Positions 9,123-17,809 of a DNA stretch of 64,000 bases are shown one piece after another; within the stretch, counting starts at the first letter, position 1, and each line of letters opens with the position of its first letter. The notes beneath the pieces were generated by a model. The model worked only from the letters and a program-made list of their open reading frames with translations. It was not told where the DNA came from and made no database searches. Source of the stretch: Phycisphaerales bacterium (lineage in GTDB: Bacteria; Planctomycetota; Phycisphaerae; Phycisphaerales; SM1A02); the NCBI GenBank assembly GCA_030748575.1, contig JASMLR010000001.1, positions 314,747 to 378,746 of the forward strand. The letters are read 5' to 3'. Both the position numbers and the translations under genes were made by a program.

Positions 9123-9352
9123 TCAGGCGTGAAGCAGTTGCTGGTAGTAGGAGACGTCCCACCATCGGCCGAACTTGACGCCACTTTCCTGGAACGTTCC
9201 GACGATGGTGAAGCCAGCGTCAAGCAAGTGCCGAGAACAGTTGGTTGCGGATCACTCGCGAATGTCGCGTGGCTCGTGGTCGGATTGGTGTTTGAAATGT
9301 CGAGCATGGCTGCCATGTCATCCTGGACCGCTCGCCGAATGGCGTGGGGCAT
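9123..9352 (-). pseudogene. Remnant of a GNAT (phosphinothricin-type) acetyltransferase
   Basis: Two separate pieces of one family are readable on the minus strand. From the ATG at 9352 the frame gives IRRAVQDDMAAMLDISN, which matches the start of PAT/bar acetyltransferases. In a different frame, just before the stop at 9123-9125, it gives LLDAGFTIVGTFQES, then GVKFGRWWDVSYYQQLLHA, which matches their C-terminus. The middle of roughly 100 residues, including the acetyl-CoA binding motif, is missing, and the two frames differ. This is a gene that suffered an internal deletion with frameshift. Confidence 0.75.
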
Positions 9353-9397
9353 GGGGCGATGATGGCGCGGACACCTGCATAGGGAAGGCCCGCGGCT

Positions 9398-10678
9398 ATG
9401 GTGTGTCGCGTGAGCCAAACTGATCGCAACCGACGAACAGCCGACCTGTACCAGTGGTACGCGACGCTTGCCGAGGCGTCATTCTGGGTCCCGGTGTTCT
9501 TTCTCTACCTCGCGGCGTACCTGCCCCTCGATGCGGTGCTCATTCTGGAGGCAACGTACTTCTTTGGCGTGGTCGTCATCGAGGTGCCGAGCGGCTGGTT
9601 CAGCGATCGATTGGGGCGGCGGCCCACGATGCTCATCGGCGGTGTGTTGATGGCGGCAAGCCACGGGCTCATGTTCACGGGGCCATGGATGGCGGCCGGC
9701 GGGTCGATCGAATCCCCGTTGTTCTTCCTCTTTGGCGCGGCGTTGATCCTTCGGGCTGGCGGCATGGCATTCCGCAGCGGGACCGATACGGCGCTCCACT
9801 ACGACGCGTTGTGCGCTTGTGGCGCCAGGGACGAGTTTGCCGCACGCGAAGCGAGGGCATCCAGACGCCGCTTCTATGGCGCAGCTGCCGCCGCGCTCAT
9901 CGGTGGTGCCGCCGCGCTCATCGATCTCCGAGCGCCCTATCTGCTTTCGTTCTGCGCCGCTGTGGCAATCATCCTGGTCGTGCTTCGCATGCATGAGCCG
10001 TCGGTGCATGCCGACGACCGCTCGACCGCCCATCTCGTTCGGCAAATCGGCGCGTGCATCGGGCAGTGGCGGAGCGGCTTGCTGCTGCTCCTCTTCCTGT
10101 ACGCCGCGATGATGATTGTGCTCAATCACATTCCGTACGAGTACTTCCAGCCCTACATCGAGGCCGTCCTTGGCAGCGATGGCACGGCGGTCGCTGCGAC
10201 GCCTGCGGTGGCGGGGGCGCACGTTGCCGTCACCTTCTTCATTGCCGGATGGGTTGGGGCGAGAAGCATTCGGCTCCGGGACAAGGTTGGGCTCTGGGCC
10301 GTTCTGCTCCTTGCAACGGCCTTGCAGGCGGCCATCATCGGGCTCATGTGGATGTGGGTGAGCGTGCCCATCATGCTGGTGTTGCTGCTTCGCTCCTGCC
10401 CGCGAGCGCTGATGACGCCGCCGCTCAATGCTGCTGTGACCGGTGCGGTGCCGACGCGTCTTCGAGCCACCTATCTCTCGCTCCAGAGCCTCGCGGGCCG
10501 GCTGTCGTTCAGCGGCACGCTCCTGCTGTTGACGCTCGCCGTTCCCGTTACGGCCAGGGCCGAGTGGGCCACGATCCATGTGCAGATCGGGCTGTCGGCC
10601 ATCGGCGGGTTGGTGTGTGTGGTATTGGTCGCGGCCGTCTGGGCCGGATCGCTGCGCCGCTCAGAGCCCAAGCGCTGA
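9398..10678 (+). CDS. Major facilitator superfamily transporter
   Basis: 426 residues, about 12 hydrophobic helices. The MFS loop 2-3 signature is present as GWFSDRLGRRPTMLIGG (about residues 65-82), and a weaker equivalent occurs in the second half. Substrate cannot be predicted; the family resembles uncharacterised permeases related to sugar or drug exporters. GTG at 9410 is an alternative start that removes four residues. The 3' end overlaps the 3' end of the DUF167 gene on the other strand by 18 bases. Confidence 0.85.
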   Translation: MVCRVSQTDRNRRTADLYQWYATLAEASFWVPVFFLYLAAYLPLDAVLILEATYFFGVVVIEVPSGWFSDRLGRRPTMLIGGVLMAASHGLMFTGPWMAAGGSIESPLFFLFGAALILRAGGMAFRSGTDTALHYDALCACGARDEFAAREARASRRRFYGAAAAALIGGAAALIDLRAPYLLSFCAAVAIILVVLRMHEPSVHADDRSTAHLVRQIGACIGQWRSGLLLLLFLYAAMMIVLNHIPYEYFQPYIEAVLGSDGTAVAATPAVAGAHVAVTFFIAGWVGARSIRLRDKVGLWAVLLLATALQAAIIGLMWMWVSVPIMLVLLLRSCPRALMTPPLNAAVTGAVPTRLRATYLSLQSLAGRLSFSGTLLLLTLAVPVTARAEWATIHVQIGLSAIGGLVCVVLVAAVWAGSLRRSEPKR

Positions 10679-10930
10679 AGCGACCGCCTCGGGCGACATG
10701 CCTGAGACGCGTACCGTCTTGTGCGGGTGGGCATGGCCTCGCACGACGGTGGCGGCCCGATCGGTTGCGGCGGTCACCAGCCGGCACACCGCAGCATTGG
10801 CTTTCCCCGCTTCCGGAGGCGCGGTGACGCGAATCTTGAGCCGATCGCCCAGCATGCCTGCCACAGCGTCCCGCCTCGCCCCAGGGACGACCTTGACTCG
10901 AAGCATCGTGTCCGGCCCATCGGATGTCAT
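10661..10930 (-). CDS. DUF167 (YggU-like) family protein
   Basis: About 90 residues with the whole family core: MLRVKVVPGARRDAVAG, LGDRLKIRVTAPPEAGKANA and the closing HKTVRVSG. Function of the family is unknown; the structure is a small alpha/beta fold. The start is uncertain: ATGs exist at 10981, 10951, 10930 and 10906. I prefer 10930 since 10981 would overlap the divergent mannosidase start and none has a good Shine-Dalgarno sequence. The stop lies inside the end of the MFS gene. Confidence 0.82.
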   Translation of the reverse strand: MTSDGPDTMLRVKVVPGARRDAVAGMLGDRLKIRVTAPPEAGKANAAVCRLVTAATDRAATVVRGHAHPHKTVRVSGMSPEAVASALGL

Positions 10931-10975
10931 CGCCGCATTCACGGCGGTCATCCTAGGAGACGCTACCTTGCCCGC

Positions 10976-13948
10976 GTGCATCGCCACGATTACGACGACG
11001 TTCGGTTCCGAAACTTCCAGAACGAAGTACTTGCCCCCGCGTCGATCGCCGCGCGCGGGCCATGCCGGGTGGACGTCTGGCAGACGCAGGAGCGGTGTCT
11101 TCCCAGCCAGGCACGGGAGGAGGCATTCGAGCCCGTGCAACTGGGATGGCGGTGGGGGCCGGCGTGGTCCACGGCATGGTTTCGGGTCGATGGCCAGGTG
11201 CCCGAAGGGGAAGGCACGCCCGCGGTGCGGTTTTCGTCGGGCACGGAGGCGTTGCTGTATCAGGGTGACGTCCCGTATCAGGGGCTGGACGCCAACCACA
11301 CCGTGGCGCGGCTCGCATCGGATGCCGAGCCTCCGCTTCTGATCGAAGCTGCATGCAACCTGCCGCTCGGCATCAGCACATTCTGGTGGGATGAAGCGGA
11401 ACTTCGCGCTCGCTGGCAGGAGCAGGCACCGGGCCGTCTGGAGTTTGCCGAGTTCATTCGCATCGACGAGGCTGTCGAGACGATGCGAACTCAGTGGGAC
11501 TTCGCCCGCAAGCTTCTTTCGGCGCTCCCACGGGACTCAAGCCGCGGCCAGCAGATTGCTGATGCGTTGCATGCCGCCATGGCGGCATTCGCATCGAATG
11601 GAGCGGCCGCCGCCAGCGAAGTGCTCACCGCCGCCATCGAGGACGGTGCGCCCACGTCGACGCAGTGCGCGGCCATTGGGCACGCCCACATTGATACGGC
11701 CTGGCTCTGGGGTATTGGCGAGACGATCCGCAAGTGCAGCAGGACCTTTGCCACGATGCTCCGTCACATGGAGCGGCACGATGACTTTGTCTTTCTATGC
11801 AGTCAGCCGCAGCAGTATGCCTGGATTGCCCACCACCACCCGGACCTCTTCAAACAGATTGCCGCCCGCGTTTCGGAAGGGCGATGGGACGCCTCCGGCG
11901 CCATGTGGGTGGAGCCGGATTGCCTGATCCCGTCGGGCGAATCGCTCATCAGGCAGATTCTGCACGGCACTGCATGGTGGGCGGATCAGTTCGGCAAGGC
12001 TGCCCCCCAGCGGCACCTCTACCTCCCCGACACGTTCGGATTTCCGGCGTCGCTGCCACAGATTGCCGCGCAGGCAGGACTGGACACGTTCATCACCAAC
12101 AAGATCGCCTGGAACGAAGTCAACGCGTTCCCACACGTGACCTTCAAGTGGCGAGGCATCGACGGGACTGAACTCGTCTCGCACATGACGCCCGGGCATA
12201 ACTACAACTCTGAGATCGCCCCCAGCGACCTCCTTGCGGCGGAGCGGAATGTCACCGAACTCGATCAGGGCCGACCGTCGCACTGGCTGCAGCCGTTCGG
12301 GTATGGCGATGGAGGCGGCGGGCCGACCGAAATGCAGATTGCTCGGGTCCATGCGTCGGCCAGGTGTGGCGGTCTGCCTCGCACAGGGTTCAGTCGCGTG
12401 GACGCGTTGTGCGAGCACCTGCACGCCGACGCAGACGCCTTGCCGGTCTGGGATGGCGAACTTTATATGGAGGGGCACCGCGGCTGCTACACCTCCCACC
12501 GGTGGCTCAAGGATCTGAATCTCCGGGTTGAAGAGGGCCTGCGAGTCGCCGAGGCCGTGGCGTGCGAGGAAGCCGCGCCGGAGGTCACGCTGCAGGATCC
12601 GTGGAGATTGCTCCTGCTCAATCAGTTCCACGACATTCTGCCCGGCTCTTCCATCAACGAGGTCTACGTGTCGGCATGGGCGCAGTTGGCCAACGCCCAG
12701 TCGATGATCGACGAAGCACTCGAGCCCGTTCGGCAGGGGTTTCAGGTCTACAACCCCGCGTCGACCGAGCGGTCCGGTGTGATCGTGCTGGGGCCTGAAG
12801 AAGACCTCACGCACTACTGGATTGATGGTGTGCAGCCCCTGTCGTCAACGACGTTGATTGATCACCTGCCGTCGAGCGTCAAGCCTGTGCAGGTGGCGCA
12901 GCGTTCACTGGACAACGGCCTGATCCGCGTGGAGTTCGGTGACGACGGCACCATCCACCTGCTTCGCGGGATTGATGCTGCAATCCCGGTGAACCTCAGC
13001 GGCAGCGGCGTTCTTCATCCCATGAATGTGCTTCATCTGTTTGAAGACAGGCCGAGGCAATGGGACGCATGGAACCTCGATCATGACTACGCGTCGGCAC
13101 CTGTTGCGATCGACGCGCCTGCTCGAGTCGAGGTGACGTCCGCGGGCCCGTTCCGTGGCGTCATCGAAGTGGTCCGTTCGCTCGGGTCGGCCAGCAGTGT
13201 GACCATGCGGTACACGCTGGACGCCGGCGCCCGTCGGCTGGACATCGAAGCAGACGTTGATTGGAAAGAGTCGCGGCGAGTCCTCCGCGTCGGCTTCCAG
13301 ACGGGCATTCGAAGCCGACATGCCACCTGCGGCATTCAGTTTGGCGCGATCTCACGTCCGACCCATCGCAATACCTCATGGGAGCAGGCGCAGTTCGAAG
13401 TTCCAGGACACCGATGGGTCGACCTTTCCGAACCCGGCCGCGGTCTTGCGGTGCTTGAAGACGGGATTCACGGACGAAGCCTCAAGGACGCCGAGATTGG
13501 ATTGACCCTGCTCAGGGCGCCGGTCTTTCCGGACCCGACGGCAGACCGCGGGGAGCACACCATGCGGTGGGCCCTCATGCCGCACGCGGGCGATTGGCGG
13601 GCGGCTGGCGTGGACGCCGAAGCCGAGGCGGTCACCCGGCGGTTCCTGCCTGGGTTTGATGAAGTCATCGCGCCCTTCCGTCTTGAGACCATCGGCGAGG
13701 TTGCCGTGGAGATTGCGGCGGTCAAGCCCGCCGAGGACGGCAACGGCCGAATTGTCCGGCTCGTCGAGAAGCACGGCGGCCATGGAACGGCGGTGCTTCG
13801 CTTCCCGCGGGGCACCGGGACCGTGTCGGCGTGTGACGTGCTGGAGCGGCCGGTGCAGGGCGTTCCCGTCATTCGAGACGACGCCGCTGTTCGGGTGCCG
13901 CTTCGTCCCTTTGGCATCGTGTCCTTGCGTATCGAGCCTGTCGCGTGA
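10976..13948 (+). CDS. Alpha-mannosidase, glycoside hydrolase family 38
   Basis: About 990 residues. The GH38 zinc site is visible as IGHAHIDTAWLWGIGET (about residue 233) and the nucleophile Asp in HLYLPDTFGFPASLPQ (about 350), followed by KIAWNE and the middle-domain motif LLLLNQFHDILPGSSI. The C-terminal beta-sandwich is present (SVTMRYTLDAGARRLDIEADVDW). It removes alpha-mannose from glycans; no signal peptide is seen, so action is probably cytoplasmic on imported oligosaccharides. GTG at 10976 is the only in-frame start near the family N-terminus; AGGAGA is 15 bases upstream, rather far. The stop overlaps the symporter start (GTGA), implying that uptake and cleavage are coupled. Confidence 0.93.
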   Translation: MHRHDYDDVRFRNFQNEVLAPASIAARGPCRVDVWQTQERCLPSQAREEAFEPVQLGWRWGPAWSTAWFRVDGQVPEGEGTPAVRFSSGTEALLYQGDVPYQGLDANHTVARLASDAEPPLLIEAACNLPLGISTFWWDEAELRARWQEQAPGRLEFAEFIRIDEAVETMRTQWDFARKLLSALPRDSSRGQQIADALHAAMAAFASNGAAAASEVLTAAIEDGAPTSTQCAAIGHAHIDTAWLWGIGETIRKCSRTFATMLRHMERHDDFVFLCSQPQQYAWIAHHHPDLFKQIAARVSEGRWDASGAMWVEPDCLIPSGESLIRQILHGTAWWADQFGKAAPQRHLYLPDTFGFPASLPQIAAQAGLDTFITNKIAWNEVNAFPHVTFKWRGIDGTELVSHMTPGHNYNSEIAPSDLLAAERNVTELDQGRPSHWLQPFGYGDGGGGPTEMQIARVHASARCGGLPRTGFSRVDALCEHLHADADALPVWDGELYMEGHRGCYTSHRWLKDLNLRVEEGLRVAEAVACEEAAPEVTLQDPWRLLLLNQFHDILPGSSINEVYVSAWAQLANAQSMIDEALEPVRQGFQVYNPASTERSGVIVLGPEEDLTHYWIDGVQPLSSTTLIDHLPSSVKPVQVAQRSLDNGLIRVEFGDDGTIHLLRGIDAAIPVNLSGSGVLHPMNVLHLFEDRPRQWDAWNLDHDYASAPVAIDAPARVEVTSAGPFRGVIEVVRSLGSASSVTMRYTLDAGARRLDIEADVDWKESRRVLRVGFQTGIRSRHATCGIQFGAISRPTHRNTSWEQAQFEVPGHRWVDLSEPGRGLAVLEDGIHGRSLKDAEIGLTLLRAPVFPDPTADRGEHTMRWALMPHAGDWRAAGVDAEAEAVTRRFLPGFDEVIAPFRLETIGEVAVEIAAVKPAEDGNGRIVRLVEKHGGHGTAVLRFPRGTGTVSACDVLERPVQGVPVIRDDAAVRVPLRPFGIVSLRIEPVA

Positions 13949-15987
13949 GCGGACTGGACTGGGTGCTCCTTGCGGCCCTTCCGCTTCTGTTGTTCGTTGC
14001 GGCGGCGCGGACGCGGCGGCATGCGCGGAGCGTCTCGGGGTTCCTGGCCGCCAATCGCTGCGCGGGCCGCTACCTGATCACGGTCGCATACGGCATGGCC
14101 CAGGTGGGCGTCATCTCGCTCGTGTGGTTCTGGCAGCAGTACTACGACGTCGGGTTCACGTCGGTCTTCTGGGGCTGGATGGAAGGGCCGGCGATGATCA
14201 TCCTGGCCCTCTCGGGCTGGGTGGTGTATCGCTACCGACAGACGCGCGCGATGACGATGGCGCAGTTTTTCGAGATCCGATACAGCCGCAGTTTTCGCGT
14301 GTTCGCGGGGCTTGTTGCGTTTCTCTCTGGTCTCATCAACTACGGCATCTTCCCGGCGGTTGCGTCGCGTTTCTTCATCGTGCTTCTGGGCCTGCCCGAG
14401 TACTGGGTGATCGGCGGTCTGGAGGTGAGCGTGTTTGCATCGCTCATGGTGATGCTGCTGGGTACGGCGCTCTTCTTCGTGTTCATGGGCGGGCAGATTG
14501 CGGTCATCGTGACGGACTGGATTCAGGGGACGTTTGCCAACTGGGTGTTCCTGGCGGTGATGGCGTACCTGCTGTGGCTTGTGCCGTGGAGCAGCATCGA
14601 ACGCGCCTTTGACGCGATGCCCGCCGGAACCTCGCTCACCAATCCATTCGATCTCGGGGGGGAGCAACGCTTCGATGCCTGGTACTGGGTGATCGCTGTG
14701 ATTGTGCTCTTTTACGGCATGCTCAGTTGGCAGGGCACCAGCGGCTACAACGCCTCGGCCGTGACTGCCCACGAAGCGAAGATGGCGAACATCCTGGCGG
14801 GCTGGCGTTTCCGCGTGCTCATGCTCGTGACGCTCATCCTGCCCATATGCATTCGAGCGGTGCAAATCGATCCGCAGTTTGCGGGCATGGCCGAGGGGAT
14901 CGATGCGGTCACCGGCGCGCAGGCCACCGAGGCGCTTCAGGCCGAAGTCCGCGCGCCGGCAGCGGCGGCGCTCATGCTCCCGAGCGGGCTGCTCGGGCTC
15001 TTCGCCGCGGCGCTGCTGGGCGCGTTTATCTCGACGAACGACACCTACCTGCATTCGTGGGGCTCGATCTTCATTCAGGACGTCGTGCTGCCGTTCCGAA
15101 AGGAGCCGCTCTCGGCGCGGGCGCACTTGTGGCTGCTTCGCGGGAGCATCTTTGGCGTCGCCGTCTTTGCCTTCATCTTTTCGATGCTCTACACCCCCAC
15201 GCAGTACGTGGCCATGTTCCTGGCGCTGACGGGCGCTGTGTTCGTCGGCGGCGCCGGCAGCGCGATCATCGGGGGCCTGTATTGGTCGCGCGGCACGACG
15301 GCGGGGGCGTGGGCGGCCATGATCGCGGGCATGACACTCTCGTGCAGTGGAATTGTCGTCAAGCAACTGCCCGACACGGTGGTCTCCGGCGACGGCGCCA
15401 TGTTCGACCTGCTGCGATGGATGCGGGAAGGCGTGACCGGTCAGGAACTGACCTTCTGGTCCATTGCGGTGTCGGTGGGCTTGTACGTGCTGGTGTCGCT
15501 GGGGACCTCCCGCGAGCGTTTCAACATGGACCGCATGCTGCACCGCGGCGTCTACGCGCGGGAGGGTGAGGCGTCCGGGGCGAGTGGGGCGGTCGGGGCG
15601 CGCGGGGGGGGTGGAGCGTGTGTGGGGGGCGAGCGCCGGCCGACCGGCTGGCGGCTCATGCTTGAGCGGCTGGGCTTTGACAGCGTGATGACGCGCCGCG
15701 ACCGCTGGGTGACGGCCATCACGCTCGCCTGGCCGGTGGTGTTCACGGGCGTGTTCTTTGCCGCCCTCATCGCCCACACGCTCGGCTGGTCACCCGGCGG
15801 CGCCTTCTGGGCCGCGGCCTGGGGCTGGTACACCGTGATTGCGTTGGCGGCGGCGGTGATCGTGGTGGCGTGGTTCACCATCGGCGGCGTGCTGGACCTG
15901 CGGGCGATGTTCAGGAGGCTCCACGCCTACCGCCCCGACGCCCGAGACGACGGCACGGTCATTGATCATCACAATGCGGATGAGTGA
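13945..15987 (+). CDS. Sodium:solute symporter (SSS) family transporter
   Basis: 680 residues with about 14 membrane helices. The N-terminal pattern SVSGFLAANRCAGRYLITVAYGMAQ is characteristic of SSS transporters, as are MTMAQFFEIRYSRSFR and GAFISTNDTYLHSWGSIF (the sodium-site region on TM8). By overlap with the GH38 gene (4 bases) it probably imports a sugar or glycan fragment. A low-complexity linker rich in Gly, Ala and Ser (about residues 535-560, with ARGGGGACVGGE) precedes the last two helices and is not usual in the family. Confidence 0.88.
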   Translation: MSGLDWVLLAALPLLLFVAAARTRRHARSVSGFLAANRCAGRYLITVAYGMAQVGVISLVWFWQQYYDVGFTSVFWGWMEGPAMIILALSGWVVYRYRQTRAMTMAQFFEIRYSRSFRVFAGLVAFLSGLINYGIFPAVASRFFIVLLGLPEYWVIGGLEVSVFASLMVMLLGTALFFVFMGGQIAVIVTDWIQGTFANWVFLAVMAYLLWLVPWSSIERAFDAMPAGTSLTNPFDLGGEQRFDAWYWVIAVIVLFYGMLSWQGTSGYNASAVTAHEAKMANILAGWRFRVLMLVTLILPICIRAVQIDPQFAGMAEGIDAVTGAQATEALQAEVRAPAAAALMLPSGLLGLFAAALLGAFISTNDTYLHSWGSIFIQDVVLPFRKEPLSARAHLWLLRGSIFGVAVFAFIFSMLYTPTQYVAMFLALTGAVFVGGAGSAIIGGLYWSRGTTAGAWAAMIAGMTLSCSGIVVKQLPDTVVSGDGAMFDLLRWMREGVTGQELTFWSIAVSVGLYVLVSLGTSRERFNMDRMLHRGVYAREGEASGASGAVGARGGGGACVGGERRPTGWRLMLERLGFDSVMTRRDRWVTAITLAWPVVFTGVFFAALIAHTLGWSPGGAFWAAAWGWYTVIALAAAVIVVAWFTIGGVLDLRAMFRRLHAYRPDARDDGTVIDHHNADE

Positions 15988-16047
15988 TACGTTGGTCCCG
16001 TCTGCGTGGGGCGGGTATCATGGCCCTTTCCGTAGGAGACCCCACCC

Positions 16048-16776
16048 ATGCCACTGGAATCACGCAATTGGCTGAACCCGAACGCGCGGCCTGCTCGAGA
16101 GGGCGTCACGCATATGGACGCCGCCCGGGCGAGCTTTCTGAAGAAGACGTACCTGCACCTCGGTCTGGCGATCGTGCTGTTTGTGATTGTCGAGGCAGTG
16201 CTGCTTCGCTCGTCCTTCATCGCGCCGCTTGTGCAGACCATGGCCGGCGGGCGGTTCTCCTGGCTGATCGTGATCGGGCTCTTTATGGGCGTCGCCTATG
16301 GCGCCGACAAACTCGCGCGAAGCGATGCAGGGCCCGGACCGCAGTATCTCGGGCTGGGGCTCTATGTGCTGGCCCAAGCCTTCATCTTTGCGCCGCTGCT
16401 CTTCATGGCGACGCAAGCTTCCGGCGGGACCGGCATCCTGCAGACCGCCGCGCTGGTCACCCTGGGCGTCAGTGGGGCACTCACGGCCTACGTGCTGATC
16501 TCGGGCGTCAACTTCTCGTGGCTCCGAGGCGTCGTCGCCGTTGGCGGCATCGCGGCGCTGCTTACGATCGTCGGGGCGATCATCTTCGGCTTTCATCTGG
16601 GCATCTTCTTCGCCGGACTCATGGTGCTGCTCGCGGCGAGCATGCTGCTGTATCAAACCTCGGCGGCCATGTATGACTGGCGGACCGACCAGCACGTCGC
16701 GGCCTCGCTGGGCCTGTTCGCCTCGGTGATGATGATGTTCTACTACGTCGTCTTCTTCCTGATGAACCGCGACTGA
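16048..16776 (+). CDS. Bax inhibitor-1/YccA family membrane protein
   Basis: 242 residues with seven predicted helices. N-terminal cytoplasmic tail, then FLKKTYLHLGLAIVLFVIVEAVLL, and later VMMMFYYVVFFLMNR at the end, which are family features (TMBIM/YccA: calcium-leak-like integral membrane proteins with no firmly known role in bacteria). TAGGAG at about 16034 gives a good ribosome site for the ATG at 16048. It is followed by a strong terminator at 16817-16855, so it is the last gene of its transcript. Confidence 0.88.
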   Translation: MPLESRNWLNPNARPAREGVTHMDAARASFLKKTYLHLGLAIVLFVIVEAVLLRSSFIAPLVQTMAGGRFSWLIVIGLFMGVAYGADKLARSDAGPGPQYLGLGLYVLAQAFIFAPLLFMATQASGGTGILQTAALVTLGVSGALTAYVLISGVNFSWLRGVVAVGGIAALLTIVGAIIFGFHLGIFFAGLMVLLAASMLLYQTSAAMYDWRTDQHVAASLGLFASVMMMFYYVVFFLMNRD

Positions 16777-16816
16777 CTCGCAACGAACGCTGCGGGACGG
16801 CTGAAGCACCAGGCGA

Positions 16817-16855
16817 GACATGCCCCGGATCACCAGTGGTGGTCCGGGGCATGTC
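16817..16855 (+). terminator. Rho-independent terminator after the Bax-inhibitor-like gene
   Basis: An 18-bp stem (left arm 16817-16834, right arm 16838-16855; one T:G wobble) with a 3-base AGT loop is followed by TTGTTT. It lies 40 bases after the stop of the gene at 16048. Confidence 0.88.
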
Positions 16856-16866
16856 TTGTTTCGGGC

Positions 16867-17112
16867 GTGCTGGCCGCGGCTCAACGGCGTCGTCTGCAGG
16901 GGAATGCCCAGCCAGCCGCCAAGGCTGACCTCTCCAACGAGCCGCGGCTGACCTGGTCCATCGGCCCGATGGCCGGCTACGTCAAGGCGATCCTGCCGAC
17001 GGACGATGGCTTGTACTTCGGCGGGGGCGACGGGGCGGTGTACCACATTGGTGTCCCCCGATCTTCGAGTGAAGTGGTCGGCCCGGGCAAGGTGGCCGGA
17101 AGCATTCAGTAA
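16867..17112 (+). pseudogene. Possible C-terminal remnant of a beta-propeller protein
   Basis: An 81-residue open frame whose end reads GYVKAILPTDDGLYFGGGDGAVYHI, the look of one blade of a PQQ/WD-type propeller. There is no signal peptide, no proper ribosome site, and the region lies directly after a terminator. It is either a leftover of a larger gene or chance coding; I favour a remnant. Confidence 0.3.
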
Positions 17113-17132
17113 AGCAGCAAGGGCGCGGCCGT

Positions 17133-17672
17133 TCAGTCCGCCGTCGCGGTGAACACGCAGCACGGCTCGACCTCAATGCGCACGGTGTGGCTGTCGCGAT
17201 ATTTCTCGCCGTGCTCGCCAACTTCGACGGACGCGATTGCCTTGATTCTCGCGTAGGGGACGAAGGCACGCGTCTTGAGTCTGGGGAGGTTGACCTCAAA
17301 GTGGTCTTCACAGCAGAGGAGGAGCTCGGCTTCGTCGAAGTGGTCGGCCTGCCGCAGGTTGATCGAGATCGGGCTGTGCAGGAAGTTGGCGAGGAGATCC
17401 CGCAGCGTCTTGAACCTGGGATGCTGCTCCAGTGGCTCCTTGACTTTCGCCGGCCCGTCGTCGGCTTCGTCGGCCGCCGGGTCGGGGAACTCCAGTCCCT
17501 TGATGGACGCGGCCTGGTGCCAGTCGGCTTGCCCGGCTTGCTGTATGAGCGCGGCGGGGGGCACCTGACCCAGCATGGCTGCCTGTTTCAGTTGGTCCGC
17601 CGTCATCCACGGCGAGGTGGCGCCTTCGTGGCGGACGCGGTACTTGGCGGTCCCTTCGGTCGTCTGCGTCAT
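17133..17672 (-). CDS. GYF_2-like domain protein of unknown function
   Basis: 179 residues. The N-terminal 55 residues (KYRVRHEGATSPWMTADQL, then VPPAALIQQAGQADWHQAASI) match the GYF_2/DUF4339 pattern, a small domain thought to bind proline-rich peptides. The C-terminal part has no recognised fold but has predicted beta strands (INLRQADHFDEAELLLC, ARIKAIASVEVGE). No signal or membrane segment. It follows the DUF1080 gene on the same strand after a 137-bp gap, so may be transcribed separately. Confidence 0.7.
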   Translation of the reverse strand: MTQTTEGTAKYRVRHEGATSPWMTADQLKQAAMLGQVPPAALIQQAGQADWHQAASIKGLEFPDPAADEADDGPAKVKEPLEQHPRFKTLRDLLANFLHSPISINLRQADHFDEAELLLCCEDHFEVNLPRLKTRAFVPYARIKAIASVEVGEHGEKYRDSHTVRIEVEPCCVFTATAD

Positions 17673-17809
17673 GGCAAACCCCTTTCACCCACAGGTGGTC
17701 GTTGGCTGTCGTACGTATGTTGTCGCGCGCGTGGGCCGCGGTGTCAAGGGGAATCGGGGATTGGTGGGGGAACCACGCATGGCGGCGGGGAGCAGTCGCC
17801 TGCTGAAGA

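Noticed and set aside
13468..15777. Long open frame on the minus strand opposite the mannosidase and symporter genes
   Set aside because: Arg/His/Pro-rich composition without any family motif; a by-product of high-GC codon use in the real genes.
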